A stretch of DNA of 64,000 nucleotides from an uncultured Paracoccaceae bacterium (GTDB lineage Bacteria > Pseudomonadota > Alphaproteobacteria > Rhodobacterales > Rhodobacteraceae): the NCBI GenBank assembly GCA_947498985.1, contig CANMMF010000003.1, forward strand, positions 558,001 through 622,000, given 5' to 3'. The position numbers were made by a program, and so were the translations under genes. The notes under the pieces were generated by a model. That model searched no databases and was not told the DNA's origin. It saw only the letters and a program-made list of their open reading frames with translations. Positions 44,935 to 53,866 of the stretch are shown here, piece by piece. Numbering within the stretch: position 1 is the first letter of the stretch; every line of letters begins with the position of its first letter.

Positions 44935-47295
44935 ATGGACGCGCTCGACCGCAAGCTGATGCGTGATTTTGTCCGGCTCTGGCCGCAATTCCTGGCGATT
45001 GCGCTGGTTCTGGCGGCGGGTGTGGCTGTGCTGATCATGTCGTTTGGCATGTCCGCCGCGCTCGACGAGACGCGCGCCACCTATTACGAGCGCAATCGTT
45101 TTGCCGATATTTTCACCGATGCGCGAAGCGTGCCGATGTCGATGATCGACGAGCTGCGCGGCATCGAGGGGGTCGAGGCGGTCGAGGCGCGGGTGACGAC
45201 CTTCGCCACGCTGGACGTCCCCGGCAAGACCGACACCACGGTGGCCTATGTCGCCTCGCTCCCGCAGATGGGGGCCGATCTCAACCAGCCGGGCTTGCGG
45301 CGCGGTGGGTGGCCCAACCCGCTTTCCACCGATCAGGTGGTGCTGAACGCGCCCTTTGCCGAGGCCAACGGGCTTTGGCCCGGAGACCGGTTTGCCGCGA
45401 CGCTGAACGGTGTGAAACGCATGCTGACGGTGACGGGCTGGGCGCTGTCGCCGGAGTTTATCTACACAATCGGGCCGGGCAGCCTGATCCCCGATGACGA
45501 GGATTACGGCATCCTGTGGATGCCCGAACGCGCGCTGGCGGCGCTGCTCGACCGGACGGGGGCGTTCGACAACCTTGCGGTCAAGCTGCGCCCGGGGTTT
45601 CGCGAGGCCCCGGTGATCTACGCCATCGACACGCTGCTTGCGCCTTATGGAAGCTGGGGCGCGGTGGGGCGCGACGCCCAGACCTCCAACGCCTTTATCG
45701 ATGCCGAGATCACGCAGCTGCGCACATTGGCCTATATCCTGCCGCCGGTGTTCCTCGGGATCACGGTGTTTCTGGTGAACATGGTGATCGGGCGGATCGT
45801 CTCGCTGGAGCGCGCCGAGATCGGGCTGCTCAAGGCGCTGGGCTATTCGGATATCGCGATCCTCTTTCACTACCTGCTGCTCGCCGGTCTGGTGGCGGTC
45901 TGCGGTATCGCGCTTGGCTATCTGGTGGGCAGCTGGCTGAGCTATCAGCTGGCGCAGCTTTATGCGGATTTCCTGAAATTTCCGTACCTTATCTACAATG
46001 TGTCCTGGAACACCTATGTCATCTCGGCGCTTTTCGGCGTCATGGCGGCAGGCATCGGGGCGGCCCGGGCGGCCTGGGCTGCGGCCCGGCTGGCGCCTGC
46101 AACGGCAATGTCGCCCCCCGCGCCGCCGCGGTTCAGACGCAACTGGATCGACGTGGTGCTGCGCTGGATCGAGATCAGCCAGCCGACCATGATGATCCTC
46201 CGAAGCCTGATCCGCTGGCCGGTGCGCGCGGCGATGAGCGTGCTGGGCCTCGCGCTGGCGGTGGCGATCCTGGTGTCGTCCAACTTTTTCCCCGACGCGC
46301 TGGATCTGATCATCGACACCGGCTTTCACCAGTCCAACCGCCAGCATGTGGTGCTGTTCTTTAACGACAGCATGCAGGAAAGCGCGCTTGAGGATGCCGG
46401 GCGGCTGCCCGGTGTGCTGCAGGTCGAAGGGCAGCAATATCTCAGCGCGATCCTGCGAAACGCCCATCGCGAGAAACGCGCGGTTGTGGAGGCGCGGAGG
46501 CCCGGCAACGATCTGAGCCGCATCGTCGCCGCCGATGGCGAGATCGTGGAGGCGCCACCGGACGGAATCATGTTGTCCGAGCGGCTTGCCGCGCAGCTTG
46601 GCCTTGCGGTCGGCGACCGTGTCGAGGTCGAATTTCTCGGCAACCGGAAGGGCAGCCATGACCTGCCGGTCACCCGGCTCGTTACGCAGTATTTCGGTCT
46701 GGGGGCCTATATGGATCAGGCCACGGCGGACCGGCTCTTTCAGCAGGCGCCGCTGGTTTCGGTGATCAACCTCACGCTGGATCCCGCGCAAACCGATGCG
46801 TTTCAGGCCGCCCTGAAAGAGCTGCCGCGCCTTGGCGGGCGCGCGATGATGGTGGAAAACCGTCGAGGTTTCGAGGACACCATCAGCCAGAACGTGCTGA
46901 TCACCACCACGATCTACGCCATCCTCGGCATTCTGATCACCGTGGGTGTCGCCTATAACGGCGCGCGCATCCAGCTCTCCGAACGCGCGCGGGAGCTGGC
47001 CAGCCTGCGCATCCTCGGCTTCACCCGGGGCGAGGTCGGCTACATCCTGATGGGAGAGATCCTGCTGCTGGCGCTGATCGCCCAGCCGCTGGGATGGTGG
47101 ATCGGCTGGGGGGTCGCGAAGCTGATGACCGAGAGCTTCACCAGCGATCTCTACGCCATCCCGCTGGTGCTGAAACCGGCCACCTTTTCATCCGCAAGTC
47201 TTGTCGTCCTCGCCGCGACCACGGTCTCTGTCCTCGTCGTCCGGCGACGGCTGGACCGGCTCGACCTTGTCGCCGTGATGAAAACCAGGGAGTGA
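44935..47295 (+). CDS. ABC transporter permease with two FtsX domains
   Basis: 786 residues. One N-terminal membrane segment and a periplasmic domain are followed by FtsX block 1 (about 265-385: LGITVFLVNMVIGRIV, RAEIGLLKALGYSD). A second periplasmic domain is followed by FtsX block 2 (about 660-775: ARELASLRILGFTRGEV). This duplicated layout is that of large putative exporters. Works with the ATPase before it and the HlyD-like adaptor after it. Confidence 0.93.
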   Translation: MDALDRKLMRDFVRLWPQFLAIALVLAAGVAVLIMSFGMSAALDETRATYYERNRFADIFTDARSVPMSMIDELRGIEGVEAVEARVTTFATLDVPGKTDTTVAYVASLPQMGADLNQPGLRRGGWPNPLSTDQVVLNAPFAEANGLWPGDRFAATLNGVKRMLTVTGWALSPEFIYTIGPGSLIPDDEDYGILWMPERALAALLDRTGAFDNLAVKLRPGFREAPVIYAIDTLLAPYGSWGAVGRDAQTSNAFIDAEITQLRTLAYILPPVFLGITVFLVNMVIGRIVSLERAEIGLLKALGYSDIAILFHYLLLAGLVAVCGIALGYLVGSWLSYQLAQLYADFLKFPYLIYNVSWNTYVISALFGVMAAGIGAARAAWAAARLAPATAMSPPAPPRFRRNWIDVVLRWIEISQPTMMILRSLIRWPVRAAMSVLGLALAVAILVSSNFFPDALDLIIDTGFHQSNRQHVVLFFNDSMQESALEDAGRLPGVLQVEGQQYLSAILRNAHREKRAVVEARRPGNDLSRIVAADGEIVEAPPDGIMLSERLAAQLGLAVGDRVEVEFLGNRKGSHDLPVTRLVTQYFGLGAYMDQATADRLFQQAPLVSVINLTLDPAQTDAFQAALKELPRLGGRAMMVENRRGFEDTISQNVLITTTIYAILGILITVGVAYNGARIQLSERARELASLRILGFTRGEVGYILMGEILLLALIAQPLGWWIGWGVAKLMTESFTSDLYAIPLVLKPATFSSASLVVLAATTVSVLVVRRRLDRLDLVAVMKTRE

Positions 47296-47299
47296 GCGC

Positions 47300-48520
47300 A
47301 TGGCCCACAGCAATCGCAACACCGTTCTCGGTCTGATCGGCGCTTGCATCGCCGGCGGGCTGGTGTTCCTGACCTTCCGGCCGGAACCGATCCCGGTGGA
47401 TCTGCACGAGGTCTCGGTGGCCGATTTCGAGATCACCATCGATGTGGACGGCACAACCCGCGTCGCCGAAGTCTACGAGGTCTCCGCGCCGATCTCGGGC
47501 ATGGCGCTGCGCTCCCCGGTGCGGGTGGGCGATCCGGTGACCGGTGGCGAAACCGTCGTCGCACAGGTCGAGCCGTCCTCGCCGGGGCTGCTCGATGCCC
47601 GGTCGCGCCTGCAGGCCGAAGCGGCGGTGCGCGAGGCCAAGGCGGCGGTGTCGGTTGCGCGAACGGGGCTGGCGCAGGCCGAAGAGACGCAGATCTACGC
47701 GCAACAGCAATTTGACCGCGCCGAGGCGCTTGTGGCGCGCGGTGTCGCAACCATCTCGCGGCTCGAGGATGCGCACCAGCGGCTGGCCGTCGCGCAGGCC
47801 GCGCTTGAGGCGGAAAAGGCGCGCATCAGCCAGGCCGAAGGTGCCGTGCAACGCGCCGAGGCGGCGCTGGTGGAGGCGGAGCCCGTGTCGCCGGAGACCG
47901 CGTGCTGTGTGCCGCTCTTTGCGCCCGCGGATGGCGTGGTGCTGGATATCGATCAGGTGAGCGCCCGCCCGGTCAGCGCGGGCACGCGGCTCTTGACCAT
48001 CGGCGACGCGCGGGACATCGAACTGGTCGCGGACCTTCTGTCCTCCGACGCGGTGCGGCTGCGCAACGATGCCCGGGCGCGGGTCGAGCGCTGGGGTGGC
48101 GCGCCTCTGGAGGCACGATTGTCGCATATCGAGCCTGCCGGGCGCACCAAGGTCTCGGCGCTGGGCATCGAAGAGCAGCGCGTCGATGCGGTCTTCGATC
48201 TGCTGGCGCCGCCGCAGACACGGGAGCGGCTTGGACACGGATTCGCGGTTTTCCTGCGCATCGTCGCACATGAGGAACCGGGTGCGATCCTGGTGCCGCT
48301 GAGTGCTGCGTTTCGCGTGGAGGACGGCTGGGCGGTGTTCCGGGCCGAGGGCGACCGGGTGTCTCGGGTGCCGGTGGTGCTGGGCGAACGCAACGCCCGG
48401 TTTGCGGTGGTGCTCTCCGGGCTTTCCGCCGGGGACCGCGTGGTCGAACACCCGCGCGAAGACCTGAGCGATGGCGCGCTGATCACACTCAGAACGACCT
48501 ATGGGGAGACATCCCGGTAA
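47300..48520 (+). CDS. Periplasmic adaptor of the HlyD/RND membrane-fusion family
   Basis: 406 residues with one N-terminal membrane anchor (VLGLIGACIAGGLVFL). A lipoyl-like half is at about 60-90, a long coiled-coil hairpin rich in Ala/Glu/Gln at about 95-190, then CVPLFAPADGVVLDI (second lipoyl half) and a beta-barrel domain. Links the inner-membrane exporter to an outer-membrane channel, which is not encoded in the window. Gene order ATPase-permease-adaptor forms a complete tripartite exporter apart from the channel. Confidence 0.92.
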   Translation: MAHSNRNTVLGLIGACIAGGLVFLTFRPEPIPVDLHEVSVADFEITIDVDGTTRVAEVYEVSAPISGMALRSPVRVGDPVTGGETVVAQVEPSSPGLLDARSRLQAEAAVREAKAAVSVARTGLAQAEETQIYAQQQFDRAEALVARGVATISRLEDAHQRLAVAQAALEAEKARISQAEGAVQRAEAALVEAEPVSPETACCVPLFAPADGVVLDIDQVSARPVSAGTRLLTIGDARDIELVADLLSSDAVRLRNDARARVERWGGAPLEARLSHIEPAGRTKVSALGIEEQRVDAVFDLLAPPQTRERLGHGFAVFLRIVAHEEPGAILVPLSAAFRVEDGWAVFRAEGDRVSRVPVVLGERNARFAVVLSGLSAGDRVVEHPREDLSDGALITLRTTYGETSR

Positions 48521-48756
48521 GGGATGGCGGCGGTGCGAGGGATGCGTGTCGCAAGCAGGCCCGACGCGGCGAGGGGCGGGGCGGATCGGCACCTCGGTGT
48601 GCCCTCGATAGATGCAAATCCGGGCGTCGTTTGCTCCCGTCCGCGATCCGAAAAGCAACCGTCACATGCGGTCACTTCATGCGCGGTTTCCAGGTTCGAG
48701 AGGCCGGAGCCAGGATCTTTCGCCACGATCGAGCACAGCGCCGCGACGTCATGCAC

Positions 48757-49167
48757 CTATGCGCCGCAGATCTGCGCCACCCACAAACGCGTGAAGACGC
48801 GGGTCGCGACAACCGGCGCCCGGGTGCAGACCGTACCGCAGGACGACCGCGGCCTGCCTTGCGAGTCGTCCGCCTTGTCGGGTTTCGGCGGGGACAAGAG
48901 ATCCTGGCTCATCTCCGACAGCTTCCCGGTTTCGGCGGTGTACTGGCTGATCGCGGTCTGCACAAACTCCGACGGGATCTGCTGCAACTCGTTGACACCC
49001 CGGCAATGCAGCATGCAATGCCGGGCCTTCACGTCTTCCTTGATGCGGTTCGCAACGAAGGTCGGCACCTCGCTGCCCATGTCGCTGAGGGCGTCGGCCC
49101 AGGCGATGCCCATGCCCGACATCGCCTTGACCCCGAAACTCCGAAACGTCGCGAAGTCACGCGCCAT
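48757..49167 (-). CDS. Phasin family protein, probably truncated at its 5' end
   Basis: 136 residues. [59 protein letters not shown] and [14 protein letters not shown] match Phasin_2 proteins that coat polyhydroxyalkanoate granules. The N-terminal 10-20 residues usual in the family are short, and the C-terminal 45 residues (Cys/Arg-rich) look unlike a phasin. The gene starts 13 bases from the broken end of a divergent ATPase remnant, so a deletion may have removed both 5' ends. No good ribosome-binding site. The gap 48521-48756 on its 3' side holds nothing I recognise. Confidence 0.7.
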   Translation of the reverse strand: MARDFATFRSFGVKAMSGMGIAWADALSDMGSEVPTFVANRIKEDVKARHCMLHCRGVNELQQIPSEFVQTAISQYTAETGKLSEMSQDLLSPPKPDKADDSQGRPRSSCGTVCTRAPVVATRVFTRLWVAQICGA

Positions 49168-49180
49168 CGCGGGCGGGGGT

Positions 49181-49951
49181 GTGACGGCGGGTGTGGCGGC
49201 GGGGCGGCCGCTGTTCGAGATGTTCACGACCGGGCGGTCGCTGGCGGTCGCCATGGTGCCCGAAGGCCTGCCCGCGGTTGTGACGATCACGCTGGCTCTG
49301 GGCGCGGCTGCCATGGCGCGCAAAAGCGCGCTTGCGCGGCGGCTGCTGGCGTTGGAGACCCTCGGCGCGGCTTTGGTCATCTGTACCGACAAGACCGGCA
49401 CGCTCACCGAAAACCAGATGATGGCGCGCGAGATCTGGACACCCCAGCGCAGCTATCTCGCCACCGGCGAGGGCTATGATCCGACAGCGCATCACGAATC
49501 CACGGGCCGTCCGCTGCGCGCCGCGGACGAGGGCATCCCGGGGCTGCAGGGCGTGGCGCCGATCGCAATCTTCGGGGCCTATACGGCGACGGCGTCGCTT
49601 TGCGTGTTCCACCCCCTGCTGCCGCTTGGCACCGATCTGGCGCGGTCCGCGGCCTTTACCGCGATGCTCATCTTCGAAAAGGTGAGCGTCTTTGCCTTCC
49701 GCGCGCAGAGGCGTCCGGTGACCAGCATCGGCTGGTTCCCGAACCGGGTGCTGATCATCGCGTTTTCCCCGAGCCTCTGCCTTCAGGTCAAGGCGGTCTG
49801 CCGGGCACCATTGCAAACGCTGCTGCGCATTGTGCCGCTGTCGCTCGGGCACCGGATCACCGTCGCGCTGCTGGCGGTGCCGCTGATCTTCGGTCAAGAA
49901 CTGGTCAAGGCCATCGTGATGCGACGCCGGAAAGGACGTACTCTGACATGA
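49181..49951 (+). pseudogene. Internally deleted P-type cation ATPase
   Basis: A single open frame of about 256 codons, against about 900 in a P2-type ATPase. It keeps the fourth-membrane-segment motif VPEGLPAVV (49256 onward), the phosphorylation site DKTGTLT (49388-49408) and TGEGYDP. It then jumps near 49555 directly to the C-terminal membrane domain ([28 protein letters not shown]). Membrane segments 1-3, the nucleotide-binding domain and the hinge motif are gone. The deletion is in frame, so a protein could still be made, but it cannot bind ATP as the family does. Its stop overlaps the VIT gene start (ATGA). Confidence 0.85.
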
Positions 49952-50676
49952 AACGCAAATCGCTTGTCCCCCTGCATGACCATACGCGCGAAGGCATCGC
50001 CAAGCGCATCGCCGATGCCAAGACGCCGAGCCTGCTGAAGGATTTCATCTATGGCGGTATCGACGGCGCGGTCACGACGCTTGCCATCGTGGCCGGTGTG
50101 CAGGGGGCGGGGTTTTCACCGACGGTGATCATCGCGCTTGGTGCCGCCAACATCCTCGCCGACGGCTTCTCGATGGCGGCAGGGAACTACGCGGGCACGA
50201 GGGCGGAGGCGGAGGAGACCGCCCGCCTCAGGGCCATCGAGGCGGAGCATATCGCCCTGGCCCCGGAAGGCGAGCGCGAGGAATTGCGTCAGATCCTGGC
50301 GGCCAAGGGCCTTTCCGGCGACGCGCTTGCCCGGGCGGTCGAGGCGATTTCCAGCCGCGAATCCGCCTGGATCGACCTCATGCTGGTCGATGAATACGGC
50401 GTGTCGCCCAACGCGCCCGCGCCGATGCGGGCGGCCCTTGCGACATTTGGCGCGTTCCTCGTGGCGGGGCTCGTGCCGCTGCTGCCTTTCCTCTTCGGGC
50501 TGACGAATGCCTTTACCCTGTCCTGGATCATGACCTTTGTGGTGTTTGTCGCCATCGGGGCCATCCGCAGCCTGTGGTCCCTGCGCTCGGCCTGGGTCAC
50601 GGCGGCGGAGACGCTGCTGATCGGAGGAACCGCCGCCGCGATTGCCTTTGCGGTCGGAACGTTATTCCACCCTTAG
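49948..50676 (+). CDS. VIT1/CCC1 family divalent-cation transporter
   Basis: 242 residues with five predicted membrane segments. It has the family start [20 protein letters not shown] and the second block [21 protein letters not shown], followed by a hydrophilic Glu-rich middle (about 90-145) that binds Fe/Mn in VIT proteins. Exports or sequesters iron or manganese. The 4-base overlap with the ATPase remnant indicates that the two were once one operon and that VIT translation may still depend on the remnant. Confidence 0.92.
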   Translation: MKRKSLVPLHDHTREGIAKRIADAKTPSLLKDFIYGGIDGAVTTLAIVAGVQGAGFSPTVIIALGAANILADGFSMAAGNYAGTRAEAEETARLRAIEAEHIALAPEGEREELRQILAAKGLSGDALARAVEAISSRESAWIDLMLVDEYGVSPNAPAPMRAALATFGAFLVAGLVPLLPFLFGLTNAFTLSWIMTFVVFVAIGAIRSLWSLRSAWVTAAETLLIGGTAAAIAFAVGTLFHP

Positions 50677-50801
50677 ATCAGTGGTCAGCCGGTCGGGGCA
50701 ACGGCGTGTGCGGCAACAACGCCAGCCCTGTCGGGATCGCAGGCGCGGTCACTGTGGTTCTTTTTCTGGGACAAGCCATCCCCCGGCCTCCGATCCGTGT
50801 C

Positions 50802-51956
50802 TCAACCCCGCGGAGCCGCGGTTTTCCTGACCGACCACAAGGTCAGGACCGGGCCGAAAAGCTCAAAGGCGATGGTCGTGCCGATGGTCAGGGCGATGAT
50901 CTGGTCGCCATAGGCCGGCAGGGCGGGCGCGGCGATCAGCGCCATGCCCACCGCCACCCCGGCCTGTGGCAACAGCGCCACGCCGTAGTAGCGCCGTTCC
51001 GCCGCAGGCGCGCCGCCGAGCCGCGCGCCCATCCATCCGCCCAGAATGCGCGCCGCGATGCGCAGCACCATATAGGCGACGCCAATCACGCCAATCGCCC
51101 CCAGCGCGTCGATGTCCAGAAGCGCGCCCGCGAGAAGGAAGAACAGCACCATGAACGGCCACTGGATATGCTCGATCTCGTGGAAGGCGCGGTCGTGATG
51201 CGAGGCCATGTTCACGATGATGGCCCCGGCAACCATGCCGGCGATCAGGAAGGACACCTCCGCCCAGAGCGCCAGCCCCGCCGTCAGAAAGACCAGCGCC
51301 AGCGCCTCGACCTCCAACGGCTCACCGTCTCCGATGCGCCCTGTGAGCAGCGCGCCGGGCAGCCCGATGACCATCCCCAGAACCACCGCGCCGCCGATTT
51401 CGCGGATCACCGGGATGCCCGCGCTCTCTGCCCCGCCCGCGACCCCCATGGTGGCAAAGCTCAGGCACAGGCTGAACGCCATGAGCCCCCAGGCGTCATC
51501 GACCGCAACCACGGCTTCGACGGTGCGGGTGAAATCGTTGCGGATCCCGGACTGGCGGATGACATCGGTGGTTGCCGCAGGCGCGGTGGCCGACGCGATC
51601 CCGGCCAGCACAACCGCCAGCGCCGGGTCGGTGCCAAGCGCGATCAGCCCAGCGGAGACAACCGCGAGGGTCACAAAGACGATGCACAGCGAGATCGTGA
51701 ACACGCGCTTTCCGGTGGTCTTGAGCGTGCTGGCCTTCAGCGCGCCGCCGAGCAGGAAGGCGACCAGAGTGAGCGCGGTGATCGACAGGAACTCGTAGCT
51801 TTCGGTGATCCGCTCCGGGATCCAGCCCATCTGCCCGGCGACCAGCCCCGAGATCAGCAGCAGCGTCACACGCGGCACCGGGGTGCGCTGTCCGATCAGA
51901 TGCGCGCCAAGACCGATGACGAACATCGCGCCCAGCGTCAGGAACATCATGTGCAT
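50802..51956 (-). CDS. CPA2-family cation:proton antiporter
   Basis: 384 residues with about 12 membrane segments (LTLGAMFVIGLGAHLIG, LTLVAFLLGGALK, VVAVDDAWGLMAFS). The paired acidic VDD in segment 5-6 corresponds to the ion-binding Asp residues of Na+/H+ and K+/H+ antiporters. No C-terminal RCK/TrkA domain, so it is a short Kef-like form. Start at ATG 51954-51956 behind GAGG; a longer in-frame reading adds a non-membrane stretch. An FNR-type box lies 54 bases upstream. Confidence 0.92.
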   Translation of the reverse strand: MHMMFLTLGAMFVIGLGAHLIGQRTPVPRVTLLLISGLVAGQMGWIPERITESYEFLSITALTLVAFLLGGALKASTLKTTGKRVFTISLCIVFVTLAVVSAGLIALGTDPALAVVLAGIASATAPAATTDVIRQSGIRNDFTRTVEAVVAVDDAWGLMAFSLCLSFATMGVAGGAESAGIPVIREIGGAVVLGMVIGLPGALLTGRIGDGEPLEVEALALVFLTAGLALWAEVSFLIAGMVAGAIIVNMASHHDRAFHEIEHIQWPFMVLFFLLAGALLDIDALGAIGVIGVAYMVLRIAARILGGWMGARLGGAPAAERRYYGVALLPQAGVAVGMALIAAPALPAYGDQIIALTIGTTIAFELFGPVLTLWSVRKTAAPRG

Positions 51957-52009
51957 GTGGGGCCTCGCGATTGCATGCAGCCGGGCTAGGCGATTGGTGC
52001 GCATCTGCA

Positions 52010-52023
52010 TTGAGCAAGATCAA
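52010..52023. promoter_or_regulatory. FNR/FixK-type box between antiporter and 52.1-kb genes
   Basis: TTGAG-CAAG-ATCAA, the exact reverse complement of the box at 43993. Placed in a 127-bp divergent intergenic region, so it can serve either gene. Confidence 0.72.
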
Positions 52024-52083
52024 TCCGGGTCGGGGCAGGCCGCCTAGACTGGCCGTGCGATGATCCGGACCGGAGGAGCCGCC

Positions 52084-52593
52084 TTGCAGACCAGCGTCTT
52101 GCCGAAGATGGACATGTCGGAGACCACAACCGGCTGCTGTCCGAAGTTCAACCCCGAAGGCTGGGAGGGGCGGCACCTCGTGTTCGAGGACAAGCCGTTT
52201 CTGCGCGCCACAACCCGGTCGCTGCTGCATGTGCCGATCAACATGGGCAAGGTCTTTGGCCGCGTGCAGAAACATATCGAGGAGGCGGGGGCGCAGGACG
52301 AGGACAGCTTTCTGATTCTCAGCCGCGATCTCTCGGCGACCGAGGCGGAGCATTATTTCGCCGTCACCCGCGACGTGCCCGGCGAAGAGATGGTCGCGCT
52401 GTCGGGGACATTCGTGACGCGCGTCTTCGGGGGGCCCTACCGCCATGCCAAGGACTGGGTGAACGACATGGAGGTGGCGGCCAGCGCCGCAGGCAAGACC
52501 GCCCAACGGGTCTTTCTGTTCTACACCACCTGCCCGGCCTGCGCGCGCGCCTACGGTCGGAATTACGTCGTCGGCCTCGCGCAGATCGACTGA
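52084..52593 (+). CDS. Conserved cysteine-motif protein of unknown function
   Basis: 169 residues from a TTG at 52084, behind the near-ideal GGAGGAG; an ATG 24 bases earlier has no ribosome-binding site. I recognise a conserved bacterial family sometimes called 'hydrolase', with no proven role. Marks are MDMSETTTGCCPKFNP near the N-terminus, AEHYFAVTRDVPGEEMVALSG in the middle and FLFYTTCPACARAYGRNYVVG at the end. The CC and CPAC cysteines suggest metal binding or redox chemistry (inference). An FNR-type box 61 bases upstream suggests low-oxygen expression. Confidence 0.8.
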   Translation: MQTSVLPKMDMSETTTGCCPKFNPEGWEGRHLVFEDKPFLRATTRSLLHVPINMGKVFGRVQKHIEEAGAQDEDSFLILSRDLSATEAEHYFAVTRDVPGEEMVALSGTFVTRVFGGPYRHAKDWVNDMEVAASAAGKTAQRVFLFYTTCPACARAYGRNYVVGLAQID

Positions 52594-52620
52594 ATGTCAC
52601 CAAAAACGGAGCTTGCGGAC

Positions 52621-52983
52621 ATGAAAGACCCAGAACTCGACCACCTGATTGAAGGTTTGGAAAGCCGATCCGACATGAGCGACGCGGATTTCGAAGGTGT
52701 GATCCACGCGCTTGAGTTTCTGCTGCCCGAAGAGACCCGGCAAGGGCTCAAGGCGCAGAGCGTGCGGACCACCGACGGTGCGATGCTTGTCGCCGACGAT
52801 GCCTATCCGAACTGGGCGGTCAACATCCACGGGCGGGCCAATGACCGCGACGGCCACTGGCGCTGTTCCCTGCGCGAAGGCGACAGCCGCGACAACGACG
52901 CGGTCATCGGGCACGGGCGCTCGCCGGTTCTGGCGCAGGCGGTGCTGGCGGCTGTGCTGCGGCTCTCGATGCTGCGGAAATAG
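52621..52983 (+). CDS. Hypothetical protein downstream of the cysteine-motif protein
   Basis: 120 residues from ATG 52621 with GGAG upstream; an earlier in-frame ATG at 52594 lacks one. The N-terminal half is acidic and helical (DHLIEGLESRSDMSDADF). The second half, DAYPNWAVNIHGRANDRDGH and GHGRSPVLAQAVLAAVLRLS, looks like a small alpha/beta domain with a C-terminal helix. I do not recognise a family. 27 bases after the preceding gene, so the same operon. Confidence 0.65.
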   Translation: MKDPELDHLIEGLESRSDMSDADFEGVIHALEFLLPEETRQGLKAQSVRTTDGAMLVADDAYPNWAVNIHGRANDRDGHWRCSLREGDSRDNDAVIGHGRSPVLAQAVLAAVLRLSMLRK

Positions 52984-53163
52984 CGCGGCGGGGCGGCAGG
53001 GTCCGCTTCGACCGGCTCCCGCCGCGCACCGTCAGGTTCGATCTGTTGCAGCGGTGGCGAAGAACGCCAGATGAGACACATCTGCAAAAGGATTGCCGCG
53101 GCGGCGACCGCGATGGCTGCGTCACCGTCACCATCTTCGTGCTGGGCATTTTCCGCCTGACAG

Positions 53164-53400
53164 GTCGCCGACACCGGCTTCAATGGCATCGCGGTGGCGC
53201 TCATGGGCCGGTTGCACCCGGTTGGCGGGCTGCTCGCGGGACTGCTTTTTGGCGCGCTCGGGATGGGCGGGCGGCAGATGCCGGCAGATGCAGGTGCGAG
53301 CATCGATCTGATCGCAATCGTCCGGTCGCGGATCGCCGTCTTTTTTGCCGCGCCGCTGCTGGTCAGGGCGCTGTTTTCCCGGGGTTTTGGCAGAGACCCG
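53164..53400 (+). pseudogene. 3' remnant of a BMP/nucleoside-type ABC permease
   Basis: The frame reads GFNGIAVALMGRLHPVGGLL, then GRQMPADAGASIDLIAIV and FFAAPLLVRALF, the C-terminal end of YufP/NupP-like permeases. There is no start or upstream part; about 250 residues are missing. The frame runs on into unrelated sequence. Confidence 0.75.
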
Positions 53401-53846
53401 GCAGAGCAGGGCGGCTGTTGCACAGCGGGCCCGACAAGGCGCGCCAGCGCCAGACGCGGACAACCGGCGGCCTTCCGATCGCGCTGGGCCTGCTGATGCC
53501 GGTCTTTCCGGTGCCGGACCCCTCTGGCGTCGCCACCTTCGGGCTGTCGCGCCCGACCGATGTCCGGCCGATGCCGAACCTGAACCTGCCGGGGGGCGCG
53601 CTTCTTTACGTGGTGGCCGCCTTGCTGACGTTACTCGGCCTGCGGCAGTTCCTGCGCGGGCTGCGAAACGGGGCGCGCTGACGCCGGGCATCGACGTCTA
53701 CCGCATCCGCTACATCAACGTGACCGTCGCGGGCATGGCGGCGGGGTTCGGGGGCGCGTGGTTCACGCTGGGCTCGGTCGGGCGCTTCGACGAGGGCATG
53801 ACCGGCGGGCGCGGGGTCATCGGGCCCGCCGCCAATGGCAAACCCG
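53400..53846 (+). pseudogene. Broken second permease of the same ABC transporter
   Basis: LPIALGLLMPVFPVPDPSGV, ATFGLSRPTDV and LPGGALLYVVAALLTLLG give the N-terminus of a YufQ/NupQ-like permease and stop at 53681. In another frame DVYRIRYINVTVAGMAAGFG, GAWFTLGSVGRFDEGMTGGR gives its middle, and the rest is missing. The order with the previous remnant is that of a normal permease pair, so a whole operon has decayed here. The stop at 53858 forms a 12-bp palindrome TAGCCGCGGCTA with the ppsA stop. Confidence 0.75.
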
Positions 53847-53866
53847 ACGTCAGGCAATAGCCGCGG

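Noticed and set aside
49167-49181. Reading the ATPase remnant as an intact small heavy-metal ATPase.
   Set aside because: It lacks the nucleotide-binding domain, the hinge motif and the first membrane segments, without which no P-type ATPase works.
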